From NCBI GenBank assembly GCA_019614645.1, contig JABWDB010000008.1, positions 6,324,001 to 6,388,000 of the forward strand: a stretch of 64,000 nucleotides of DNA, read 5' to 3'. The position numbers were made by a program, and so were the translations under genes. Shown one piece after another: positions 12,158 to 22,795 of the stretch. Below the pieces are notes generated by a model that searched no databases, had not been told where the DNA came from, and worked only from the letters and a program-made list of their open reading frames with translations. Position 1 is the first letter of the stretch, and each line of letters opens with the position of its first letter. The stretch is from Stratiolaelaps scimitus. Lineage: Eukaryota; Arthropoda; Arachnida; Mesostigmata; Laelapidae.

Positions 12158-12731
12158 GTAAGTACGACTGTCGGCAGGCATTAGCCAGAAGTGAGAACCG
12201 GGACGCAGAGACGGTGTTTCATTATCGTCATCTCCTCCTCCTCTCATCTTACCTTGAGGCCACTACGGACCTTCGCGCCAGGCAAAATTGCGAATCACGT
12301 GACGACGTCATGCCTAGTCGTCGCTTTCATCTCGTGGTTGTCCTGCTGGTGTAGTTCGTGTAGTTCCTCCACCATTCAAACATCACACCACCCCTCCCAA
12401 CCATTGAGATACGCATCCGTCATATCGTTATCGTGAAAGAAAGCTTAAAGAAAGCGGGTGCGGAACGAACGGCGGTGTCTATAAGGAGAAGTCACTTGCG
12501 CTACGAACGCACGAGAGGGACTTCGGGGGAGCGAATAGCGAAAGAATGATAGTGCATTGCAGGACGTATCCATCTCCAGGACTCGACTGCGAACAAAGTT
12601 CGTCGACCGGCCCTTGCTCGCGCGCCTAGTAACCGAAAGCTTTGTCATGACTTTTATTCTGTTCTATACAAAGGCGTCATATTCTATAAATCAGCTTGAT
12701 TTTTTGTGGTTATATTAGACTATATGCTGTA

Positions 12732-12787
12732 CCGAAAGTAGTAGCGTGGACGTTAAATGTTGGCTGTGGGTCAGCCCGGAAAATTTA
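12732..12787. repeat. Dispersed repeat, copy 1 (about 55 bp)
   Basis: Begins CCGAAAGTAGT and ends AGCCCGGAAAATT. It matches 15827-15883 at about 80% identity with one 3-bp gap. Both copies carry GGCTG...AGCC arms that could form a small stem. Same orientation, 3.1 kb apart. Probably two decayed copies of an interspersed element, or a conserved non-coding motif. Confidence 0.75.
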
Positions 12788-12866
12788 CACTATATGTTGT
12801 ATAATACAGGTAGAAGAAAGGCTCGCACACATTAGCTTGTAGTGGCTGAGTATATACATCTTTATG

Positions 12867-12869
<3 letters not shown>

Positions 12870-12894
<25 letters not shown>
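12870..12894. repeat. (TA)n microsatellite
   Basis: Alternating TA tract 85 bp after dispersed-repeat copy 1. No coding meaning. Confidence 0.93.
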
Positions 12895-12898
<4 letters not shown>

Positions 12899-13631
12899 GC
12901 AATCTCCGGGGCTAGACTATGCATACTTCTTACGTGCAAATACGAAACCAATTTGTATAGGGTATTTAAAAAAATGGCTATTTATAGCCGCAGTTCAGAG
13001 ACATGCCCGAATTGTGTGAATCCACCTGTGGATATCGACAACGAGCTTGAGGAGTAGGACAAGAGAAATGTATGGGTCATAATGTAACACTCTCGCCACA
13101 GCAGACCTGAGTCAGTATTGCGCACTCAGCCCATGCAGCAATAGGCGCGCGGTGAAATTGGGAGTGTCGCACACTCGAGACGGAATCCGCGTTGAATTCG
13201 AGTTGTACGATACAACTCTCGATATCGCCACATATAATATCATACGACATACACGCGCGCGAGCATTCGCATAGACATTTACCCAGATAACAGTCGCGGA
13301 CACAGCTAGCAGCCGCACAAGCAAGCAGGAAAGGCCAATAACAAAAATGCATCTCTTTCTACCTTGGAGTACGGCAGCTACGGTATTCAGCAATCCGCTT
13401 TTATGCTCATGATATGATATCTCGTTGTGCGAAGACTCATTCGTTCGTGGCGGTGCTGGTGGTAGTAGAAGTGATGGCGGTGGCGGCATCGGTAGCGGTG
13501 GTCTCTGAGACACCAGGCCAACGATGGCACTGCACATAAATACGCTCCTAGCTACGGCGGGCCCTGCCGCCTGCTCGGTCGCTCGGATCGTCCCCGAGCT
13601 GCAGTAGCAGTCCAGTCAAGCCATTGCGTGA

Positions 13632-13878
13632 CTACGGCCTGGGAGCAGGGACCGGCCGAGTAGTCAGCTTCAGCCGGCGAAGCCATCGTGGCCTGCCGGA
13701 ATCGGCGTTAGGATCGTACCCTTCTCGTGGGGCATCCGGAGCGCTACACCGGTGGTGAATCGGTCGAGCAATCGGTCGGTCTCCTCGTTCGTTCGTTTGT
13801 ACGGCTCCGATGAGGCCACTGTCGTGTTTTATGCAGTCGGTCGTTTTGTCTACGACGACTGGCTCCCCTTGCACACTT
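13632..13878 (-). CDS. Candidate terminal exon, unknown basic protein; plus strand also open
   Basis: On the minus strand a pyrimidine-rich tract of roughly 50 nt leads to an AG acceptor at 13880-13879. The frame then runs 82 codons to TAG at 13632. The peptide opens Ser-Val-Gln-Gly-Glu-Pro, is hydrophilic and Arg/Pro-rich, and shows no signal peptide or membrane segment. The plus strand also has an open frame (13752-13973) whose Lys/Gln-rich tail corresponds to that same pyrimidine tract, so the tract may be coding on the plus strand instead. No family recognised. Confidence 0.28.
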
Positions 13879-13978
13879 CTTCCCAGAAGAAGACGACGAA
13901 GAAGCAGCAGCAAGAAGGGCACATGAGAAGTGGGATCCAAAGGAAACAACCGCGGAACAAACAGGCGGTATAGATAGC

Positions 13979-15826
13979 CTTAAGGATTTCTTACGAATGC
14001 CAACCGAGCAGACAGGGAGACAAGGGGAGGAGGCTGGGTAGAGCCAACCTTCTAAGGGTAAATGGAAAGCAAATGGTTGAACGTGAGGCTTCGGCGTCTT
14101 GAGACTTGCATGTGTATCGGGATATGGGATCTCGGCGGTTCGGGTCCTTCTCTCGTGGTGTTCCCCGTCTTCCTTCTGCCTTGACTATTGCTCCAATCGA
14201 AATTTAAGCTGATTCACAGCTAAGTCAGTAGATAGCAATCGTGGTTAGGACAACATTACTACTACATACATTTAGCTACGAGTAACAGGGGAATAACAGG
14301 GGAATCTTTGGAGTTCTTTATCATCCTTCTATATTTGAGGATTCTTGTCACGAGGTGTACGAGTAAGTTCTTGTACGAGTAAGGCAGAGAATAAGCAAAG
14401 GTGGCCCCGACAGGTCCTCATAGTAATAACTAAACGGTTAAGAGCTGAGGCCTGTCAGAGATAGGGGAACAGCTGAGGGTCAGCTCGAAAAAAACAGTTA
14501 GCAGGGGAATAACGTGAGAAGCAACGAAACATTGATCAACGAGGGTCCCGAAAGTAACAAGTGATATCATTATCTATAATATAAATCGTTTCGTTCGCTT
14601 ATTTCATCCCTCACGTGGAGTAGCTACCCGGGTATAGTAATAGGGTTTATTAATTAATTACATAAAGAGGTGAAAGCAGCCTCGTCACCCATCTCGAGCT
14701 TGTCAGCCCAATCATCACGCTGCCATCATCCAAGCTGTTCGCGGTGTCGTGCTCTTTTATTTTTCCGAAACAAAAAAAAAACCACTGTCATGAATGGAAT
14801 GATAGACTGGCGAAATTTGAAAATGGCGCTGAAAACCTGCTGCCGACTTTTCTCTTGCGGACGGACTTCTCCCGGGTGATTTCCTCATGCTGACATAGAT
14901 CGTCGACCGGTGCTAGCTCGAGGGTTGCTTCCACTATCAGGCTGTTGTGTTGTGGGATAAGCGGGACCCCAATGGGCTACAATGACGAGCCGAGGCGCCG
15001 GTGAGCGCCAGATCCCTACCTCAATCTGCTCACCTTTTGTGTACCTTCTCATACACTCTTCGTCCCGATCGACGAAGGAGATAACTTCGCTGACAAAGAA
15101 GCGAGCAGCCCCAAACGTGGAAGTTACAATCACCTTTCATTCATGTTGGCATACATAAACACTCAGACAGTGCATACACACATGACAAGGGGTGTATCAT
15201 ATTCCAGTAATGACGCTGTAGTCAGTGAACATCGGACGTCAACGAACGTGGTCGCTGTTCCCATGCGTAGCCATAGATGACTGCTCCCAACTCAGCTTCA
15301 TAATAAGCTACAGGATGTTGGTAAAATTGAGCAATTCTATGGGGGATTCGCGCATATGCAACGAGGTATTGAACGTATCGTGTAGTTCGGAAGGACATAT
15401 CTAGATAGTAAGGTGTATTTTAGCGCAAAGGCAAGTTCAGATTCATCTTTCTTCAATGATGTTGAGCTTTACTGAAATCCCACCAACGCTTTAAGAGCTT
15501 GATTTCAAGTTTGACATGCTTCGAGATCATCTTTTTTTTTGTAAATTAATTTTGACTTAGAGTTATATATATTTAACTCGGAGGGATTAGTTGGAGACTG
15601 ATGCCGAGGCCGTATTCTATGTTTGAAGTTGTATGTGCTAAATAAAATAATACCTCCTCCTTATATACAATATATTTAACATTTATATCTCTGAGATTTT
15701 GTAGTTTTTCAGTCGTGAAGATTCTTGAGATACCTTAATAATAATTGAATAACCTTAATTGCCCGGATGATTTCTTCTGGCAAAAAATAAATGCAAATTT
15801 AAAGGGGTCCGTCATATCAAGCAATG
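13979..15826. other. Spacer, no supported gene
   Basis: AT-rich towards the right, with many stops in all frames. A short duplicated AACAGGGGAAT motif occurs near 14286-14304. An 82-codon minus frame at 14885-15133 has no splice support. Confidence 0.45.
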
Positions 15827-15883
15827 CCGAAAGCAGTTGTACCGTGGACATTAAATGTCGGCTGCGGCTTAGCCCGGAAAATT
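15827..15883. repeat. Dispersed repeat, copy 2 (about 57 bp)
   Basis: Begins CCGAAAGCAGTTGT and ends AGCCCGGAAAATT. It is the counterpart of 12732-12787 and includes the GGCTGCGGCTTAGCC stem-forming core. Confidence 0.75.
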
Positions 15884-16921
15884 GATTTATTCACCCATTT
15901 TGACGGAAGCATTTCAGATGCATTTATTAAAAAAGGTCAAACTTCAGCGGAACACTACCGCTAAAAGCGTCGAACTTCGCTCTTCCTCGTAGAGAATGGA
16001 CAGACTTGAAGACGCACCGCCCCCAAACTTCCATTCTATTCGCCATGTTGCCCCTGTTCTGATAACCAGCCCAATTGAAGGCAACGAGACCGGCAATGAA
16101 TGGCCGCCATATGGCGGTTGCCGCCCAACCGAGTGCCACCGTACTACTTCCTGCCGGTGGCGCTCCAAGAAACAGGTAATTCTTCTTCATCCCGTGTGCG
16201 CGTTCCCTATCGGGGCTCTTGCCGGTGACGGGGCTCTTCATCGGTAAACCGACTTCGCCGTCTCTGTGTCCATCTTTCTCGCATCGCTTCTTCTCTAACC
16301 TGAACCCAACTCTACCAGTGTAGTATCTTATCGGTGGCGATCGGCGTGACGAGGGCGGCAAGGCGAAACTGTGTTGGCCTGCCACGCAAATCTATCCGCC
16401 CGTACCTGCACAGGTATGTCGGGGTCTTGACGTCCACCAAGTAGGGGGCGGAGCTTATAGCTCTAGCTATGTACGTGTAGGCTGGAGCTCAATCCTAGGT
16501 GTATCACCACCATCATGTACCAGTATACGACCATGTTGTATCGCTCTGTAGTCTCGCCGCGAGTATGTGTCTGTGTGTGCGTATAACAACGCTATATAGA
16601 CGGCATTGGATGCGGCATGGTGTCGGTATGCTATGGTGAGTGTGTGACAGCTCTAGCGATACCTATCTGTGTGTGTGTGTCTGTGCATGGGGGCTAGGCA
16701 GCGGACGCAGTCGATGGACACGAACGAGCATAGGGAAGATATTGCTTTCCCGCAAGGCTAGCGGCAACGGCTTCACCATTGCTCCATCCTGCTTATATCA
16801 GGCTGGGTTCATATCAGCCGGGCCAGGCCCGGGATGATGCTGGCCGCGCAGTTGCGATCGTCCGGTGCTGCCAACTTCCGGTTGTTGGCGGCGGCGGCGG
16901 CCCCGACCACGGCGTCATCGG

Positions 16922-17113
16922 CTACAGCAGCAGCAGCAGTCCAAGCAAGTCATAGCCTCTGTACGTGGGTCTCGGTGTGGGCGAGAGCCCGCCCGACCGC
17001 CAGCCGTCCGCAAACGCCTGCGGTTGCCGCTGGGTGATCCAGTTGCGGGCCCAGCGACTGCTTGCAGCGGCACCCTTCCATTCGTGTGACTTCCGGCGGA
17101 GATTTTGCGACAC
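16922..17113 (-). CDS. Candidate terminal exon, unknown protein with Leu-rich C-terminus
   Basis: On the minus strand an acceptor (GCATTACATTACAG) is followed at 17113 by a 63-codon frame ending in TAG at 16922. Roughly three quarters of the codons end in G or C. The peptide is rich in Trp and Arg, with Trp-Ala-Arg-Asn-Trp and Thr-Gln-Arg-Gln-Pro motifs. It ends in a run of five Leu written as CTG repeats, which read as a CAG/GCA repeat on the plus strand. A second minus frame across the same bases is also open. The family is unknown. The Leu tail could be a slipped CTG microsatellite inside the last exon. Confidence 0.35.
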   Translation of the reverse strand: MSQNLRRKSHEWKGAAASSRWARNWITQRQPQAFADGWRSGGLSPTPRPTYRGYDLLGLLLLL

Positions 17114-17858
17114 CTGTAATGTAATGCTACATCGCTGCTAGTCGTTGAAAGTAAATACATGTGATGGTGGTGGCGGTGTAGCTACCTACGATGCTGTGGC
17201 TGCCTATGCGTGGTCATGTGTCCTCGCAACCGGTGGTGTTGGTATAAATGCTTGCGAGCGTCCATCTCTGTGGGACTATGCTGGGACTAGTGTATCACGA
17301 CGGAATCGGTGGCGTCGGGAACCGCCTGCCACGAACCGGGCGCAAGGCCGATGACGAGATGTACTGCCACTGAGCTTATCTGCAGATAGAGCTATCAGGG
17401 CGATGCATTCAGACCCTGAATGAAATGACCGCCACTCTCGCGCCGTTGTGATAGCGAGATATGTCCATATCTCTTTCTCTCTCTCGCTCGCTCGCTCGCC
17501 CGCTCTTTCGCTGCCTCGCGAATCCCTTGCGCGTAGGCAAGACGTAATCATACGTGTCGATGTGGACCACGTATCCACAACGTATACGTATGATTATTGC
17601 CCTGGAGCAGAAGTGCGTTCCAAGCGGCCATCGACACATTTATATCGCATAAGTGAATACGATAAGCATTGGAAGGCAAACGGGTGTGAAAATTTCACCG
17701 ACTGTTAGAAGTTGTCGCTAGCCGATCAATGCTAGACGGCTGGGAAGCGACCTGATCCTGGATACAAATGCACCATAGGCGCATTGTACGCTCACAGAGT
17801 GGTAGGAGCGTAGTCCGTTCAGACTGGCAACGTTGTCTGTTCGGCCTAGCTTCGATCA

Positions 17859-18148
17859 ATGTGTACATCTAGTCATTTCGATGTCGACATTTCTGGTTCT
17901 TCCGATGCTGCTGCTTCTGGGGGAAACGCACAACAGGATTTATCACAAACGGTGATTTCCGCATGTTCTGAAATCGATATTGCGCGAAGCTGTCTAGAGG
18001 GTATGATGTTACCTTCATTTCGAATAGGTTTCGTGTGGATTGCGCATATCATGGACTTTTTGCAAGCGATAACTAACCTATCAGCGCTGACTCACAGAGA
18101 TGTATTGAGCGACCTTGACAAGTTGCCTTTCATCGAGCCTGTGCCTGG
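17859..18148 (+). CDS. Candidate exon, unknown acidic/hydrophobic protein
   Basis: A plus-strand frame of 96 codons runs from an ATG at 17859 to a donor CCTGG/GTGAGC at 18149; the first in-frame stop lies inside the donor. The peptide starts with a Ser/Gly/Ala linker, then has an amphipathic to hydrophobic stretch (Gly-Phe-Val-Trp-Ile-Ala-His-Ile) and an acidic end. Codon use looks coding, although the local AT content is high. Either the ATG is a true start, or the exon begins after the CATCTAG acceptor at about 17873. No family recognised. Confidence 0.3.
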
Positions 18149-18149
18149 G

Positions 18150-19769
18150 TGAGCCAGCACAGGCGAATGCGCCTCAGGGGACGACATCAAAATGAACATG
18201 TGTCTAGCTCTAGGGGTTTCGTGTTGTGTTCGTAACTCCGTAATTCAGCTCATTGTTGGACAGACAAAAGACAGCCGTACTGTCCACTCAATCCTATAAT
18301 TACCCGGGACTTAATTTGGAAACAATTGATTATTCCGTTATGAATCGAGATTCGTTGTGTTCCATTTGGGTGTTTTACAATGACGGTAAATACAGTGGAC
18401 ATTTAAAACACCATCTTATACGTACAGGAATCGAAACATAGTTAGAGGTCTTTTACCAGATCATTTCACCACGGTTCCTTTGTAAGGCCGCCCTGCCGCG
18501 TAGATTACTATCGACTTTTGAGTCTTGAACCCTTAAGTCCATTTTTGCGGAATAGGTCTGCTCTAAAAGTTACGAGGCGAATTGGTTAGTGTATTTCTAC
18601 AACAAATTTCTATGTTACTGGTAGTTCGAGAGTCGACAGGGGTTATATCACACAACAACCCCTGTGACTACCACAATAATTTTATTTTTACGATCTCCAT
18701 TTAGTATTATCTGCATAACCCTGTCTAGCCTCTTATTCCCCCATGGTATTACTACCATTTAGTATTACTACCACCTGAAATTGATCTCGCTCCCGCCATA
18801 TGCTTGCTGAAACAGCAAGCATTTACTTATATTTTTATGGCCATACCCCTGTTTAGTGTCGCATACATTTACACACACTCAGCGATCCTCCCAGAGATTA
18901 ACCTATTTAGCCTAAGTGTTATCTAAAAATTAGCTCCGACACATCGGCGCATGTATGCTTTTGTGAACACATTCACGATACGGACACCTTCACAGGAGCA
19001 AGGAGCAAAGGCTAGAAGGGCGCAAGGATTCAGGGGGAATTGGACGAGGCGTTTGGGTGCCAAGAAGGAGCGCCGAAGGGGCTGCCGGGGTGGTCGCAAC
19101 GGTGGTGGTAGTAGCAGGAGCAGCAGCAGGTTCTGGCCACTTCGGTCGACAGACAGGATAATGGATGACGATGCAAGTGAGCCTTGTGGAAGGATATTGA
19201 TTGATAGGGCGGACGCGTGGTGTCGGCCTGGTCCTGCTGGCCAGGCTGGGACGACGCAGACTTAACTCTGCTTCGTATTATACGTCGGCAGGACGTCACC
19301 GGTCCTAGGGTAAGCACAAGGAGGAAGGAGAAAGGCACGCAGCAATGAACAGCAGACAAGGCAGCAACGCTCGTCTTGATTCAACGAGCCACCGTCATCG
19401 TCACGGCCACCGCCGTCACTAAGACTAACGTCGCCACCCGGAGCTCAGCCAGACGACCCCTTTGTGAGGCAGCGGTTGCCGGTGGGGCGGCCTATCCAGC
19501 GGAGGTGTTCGGTCGACCGCGACGCCTCGAAGTCGCCAGAAGCCGACCCCCGAACGATATTTCCGATTGCTCGCACTCCCCACTCGGGGGCCCACCCATG
19601 CCCCTCCGTGTCCGAATGCGAAACACGAACGGAGAACGGCGCTTTGCATTCAGACCGGTCCTAGTAGGCGTGACCTACTGGAGCGTCATACTATTGTAGC
19701 AAACTCCGTGTGGAGGAGACACACTGTGAGGGAAGAGGAAGGAAGAACCCCTTAGCGGAAAGCATCGCC
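18150..19769. other. Mostly spacer; GC-rich patch at 19000-19700 without a clear exon
   Basis: 18150-18950 is AT-rich and closed in all frames. 19000-19700 is GC-rich with several overlapping frames of 62-109 codons, none with matching splice sites that I can defend. Confidence 0.4.
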
Positions 19770-19880
19770 ATGTTACAGCAACAACAACAACAACAACAAC
19801 AACAGGAGAAACGACGGCACAGCCAATTGTTTGCCGGGTGCGTCTTGGGGTCAAGGGATATTGTGGATACTAATGTCTAG
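19770..19880 (+). CDS. Small ORF with polyglutamine run
   Basis: An ATG with G at -3 opens a 36-codon frame whose third to twelfth residues are Gln (CAG, eight CAA, CAG). A charged tail and TAG at 19878-19880 follow. The frame extends upstream without a stop for about 30 more codons, so it may be the end of a larger exon. The CAA run also qualifies simply as a microsatellite. Low confidence as a gene. Confidence 0.2.
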   Translation: MLQQQQQQQQQQEKRRHSQLFAGCVLGSRDIVDTNV

Positions 19881-20333
19881 CAGCGATGTCATGCTTGCAT
19901 TGGAGCGGCGTATAAGGGTAGCAATTAGCAGAGAACGTATTACGGTAACATATGACTATATTTGCACTGTAGAAGTCGAATGACATTGAGAAATTGTTAG
20001 CTGCAATTTTTGGGAGCGAATACACAACCTGAGTCGGCAGTGGGGTTTTTATAATAGATGATATGCAATGCTTTGTGTGTCATGTAAGCTAGGCATGACG
20101 TTTTCCAAGGGAGTATCCGACCGCCCCATGGTTGGCTTGCGCCCGTTAAAAACAACAGCTTAGAGTTGCGAACACGCACCGTATGCCGATCACGGTTGAT
20201 GTCTAAATTGCTCGTGTAAAAATTACAACAGTGCCGATGTTATTATACGGGAGGGGGGGGGATTAAGTGCTGAGCAGATTCAGTCCAATGAAGTGACTAA
20301 ACCACTAGACCTCACAGACAAAACGAATGCGAT

Positions 20334-20336
<3 letters not shown>

Positions 20337-20369
<33 letters not shown>
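20337..20369. repeat. (TA)n microsatellite
   Basis: Alternating TA tract 33 bp before the acceptor of the candidate exon at 20403. Confidence 0.93.
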
Positions 20370-20375
<6 letters not shown>

Positions 20376-20402
20376 CATTTTCAACGTTCTCATTGCCAAC
20401 AG

Positions 20403-20512
20403 CAGACGGGCAACTCGTCTTGAGAAGTGGCCCATCCGAGTTGGATAACGATATAGTTTATGTCCCTCGGGCACCGGCCGCCGGTGGCCCCGTTGCTGCC
20501 CCCATGCTCTAG
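20403..20512 (+). CDS. Candidate terminal exon, Ala/Pro-rich tail
   Basis: A pyrimidine-rich acceptor (TTCTCATTGCCAACAG) ends at 20402. The frame that follows (two bases, then 35 sense codons) contains Asp-Asn-Asp-Ile-Val-Tyr-Val-Pro and an Ala/Pro/Gly tail before TAG at 20510. C-ending codons dominate. A perfect-looking donor (CCAG/GTGAGT) lies four bases after the stop. The exon may therefore really continue in another frame, or an intron may sit in the 3' UTR. The product is unknown. Confidence 0.33.
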
Positions 20513-20519
20513 CCAGGTG

Positions 20520-22588
20520 AGTGAGTGCCAGCTCTTACACTGCTCCCGAGATGTGTACCCAGCATAAGCGAGGTGGCGAGAACGATTGAAGATTGTTCGC
20601 ATTTCACCGACCCCAAAATGAGTACGGACGATCATTTATGATACTTGACGAAACGAATACTTCTGCTTTATTAGCTCTAAGGCGAAGTACGGTCAAGCCT
20701 TATTTGAGGCGTGATATCCACTGGATTGGAATGACATCCATTTTTAACTGTGTAATTTACATATGATCATCAAAGTCCGATAGCATACTATTGTTACGTA
20801 AATTTCTACGCCCCGAGGAACTATATGTCACAAGTCGAACATGTGAGCCCTGTATGCGTGTGCGACGTTTTATTGTTCCGACCCTCTATCGTGCTCTAAC
20901 ACACACACGCACGACGACGTGTTTTAGAAGACGAAAGTAACGGGGGTGTGTCCAACGTTCTGCATAAAAAATTAGATATACATAGAATATGAACGAATAC
21001 AAGTCTTTTAACACATGTCAACGTGAAAAGGAGATTCACCCTCAAGGGTTAATTATAATAGATAATCATAGAAGATGTGATTCATCAGATCAAATGTACG
21101 GTGCGGACTGACGACCTCTGCTGCTTTGCATCCCGTCTCTTCAGTTCGATCCGCCAACAGCCCACTACAGATGTGGCTGTACGGTCATCACGTGTGTTTA
21201 TGTCACAACTGCGTTTTCCAACATATGCCTTTACTTGATCGACTGTTGTGTCGCTGAGTGGATGACACTCGTTTAATGGTGAAATTTCCCTGAAGCTAAT
21301 CAACATACCTTGGCACGAAAGTGACGGGGTGAACGTGGAAAGACTCATTCGTTCGCCCGCCTTCACTCCATAGGGTGAAATCGAGCAAACGAACCACTTT
21401 ACTAATTTGGCACGAGTCATCCGTCTATTCCTCCTTTAGCACACTCGTAAGGATCAGGCCAGGATCTAGGCAGCTGGCTCAAACCGATGAACACGTGCGG
21501 AGACCACTACCATGAGAACCGAGGCGTCTGGCTCTACTTCAGCCCTACTGTACGTCCGCCGGTGGCACACGACTTAAACAGATGATAATAATGATGCTGA
21601 TGACGATGACGTCGATGATGGCGACGGCGAGCAAAGTTGAATAAAAATAGTCATCACTCTTCGACTCCTTTCGTTTGCATTGCTGCTTACGACCTTCAGG
21701 TTGTTCCTGCCTCGTCGATATGGTCGATGTCCATATGCGTCTATGTATACATATATATGTACTATATGTGTATGTATCCTCCCGGCTGCCCACGCACCTC
21801 GCCCTCAGACTGTCTGCCACCCTCCTCATATCTCTGTGCATGTGTAGGTGGCCCAGTTTCTCTCCTGTTTTCATTCTCCTTCTAGCCTCCATGTTCAGCG
21901 CCTCCCCTGCGACCCCTAAACCCTCTCTCTCTCTCTCTCTTTCTCTTTTCCTTGGAGTGTTTCACATAGTGGGACAAGCTGCGTTCACTTCTGCTCGAAC
22001 ACGCGCCTCCCGAACTTTATTTTGTTCATCCATCATTGAAGGTCGGCACGTGCAATGCCGATGAGCTGGCGGCCTCGTTCGTCGACCGACACCGTGGAGC
22101 AGTGCACGCGCGTGGTGAAGTCCAACTTTAAAATTGACCACGCGTTCGTCCTCTCTCATTTTTGGTTCGATCTCTCTCTCGCTGTCTCTCTGCTCGTTTT
22201 GTCACCCTTCAACTTCGCTGTTGAATTCTCTTTGCGCAAGCTTTAATTTCTCGTCTCTGCTGAATGATGGTGAAGCGCCTCCACCACGGCGTCGGTTCCC
22301 TCCGAATTTCCTACGGCGTACCAGGGTGCACCAGAGTCTCTCGTTCGTGGTCGCCCGGCGTTGTCGTCCGTAGTTCGACGCCGTTCGTCTTAGCTCATCC
22401 AGGCACACAGTCGTTTTGGGAGGTCATCTGCGACCGTGGGGATTCAGAGGTTCTGTTGTTCTGCGGCGATGTGGCACCATTTATCCTATATAGGGCTTCG
22501 TTAAAGGGTAGTCTATAGCACAGAGGGACCCGGGTGCTTATGTGTGTATGCGCGGTACTGCTGGCGGACGGGCGGGCGGGCGTTCTGA
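20520..22588. other. Spacer with short CT microsatellite; no firm gene
   Basis: A (CT)n tract lies at 21924-21941. Frames of up to 129 codons at 21675-22064 run through simple sequence. The GC-rich patch at 22202-22518 has competing frames on both strands without splice support. Confidence 0.4.
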
Positions 22589-22795
22589 TCGGAAGTATGG
22601 AGTCTGACGCTCACGAGAATAACCGATCGAGAGCTGGCGAAAGCGGGTGTTAGTGTAGCACGTGTTCGGCGAACAACCCATGAACGGCTAGAGAGGATAT
22701 TCATCGGAGGAGAGACTACCCATGACGACGATGCTGTTCCAATCGCTCTGCGCAAGAGGGCTGTCCACTTCAAGTACGCGTTGTCGAATAGCTAA
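22589..22795 (+). CDS. Candidate terminal exon lacking its own start, basic protein
   Basis: A plus-strand frame with no ATG runs from just after a TGA at 22586-22588 to TAA at 22793. It encodes a hydrophilic helix-prone peptide containing Asp-Arg-Glu-Leu-Ala-Lys-Ala-Gly and an acidic His-Asp-Asp-Asp patch. Its codon pattern is gene-like, and the lack of a start suggests an exon. No strong pyrimidine tract precedes it, and the opposite strand is also open (22513-22773). Confidence 0.25.
   Translation, partial: SEVWSLTLTRITDRELAKAGVSVARVRRTTHERLERIFIGGETTHDDDAVPIALRKRAVHFKYALSNS

Noticed and set aside
11752..12354. 200-codon plus-strand ORF
   Set aside because: It gains length by reading through a TA microsatellite. 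The overlapping exon at 11974-12157 in another frame has better splice sites and codon use.
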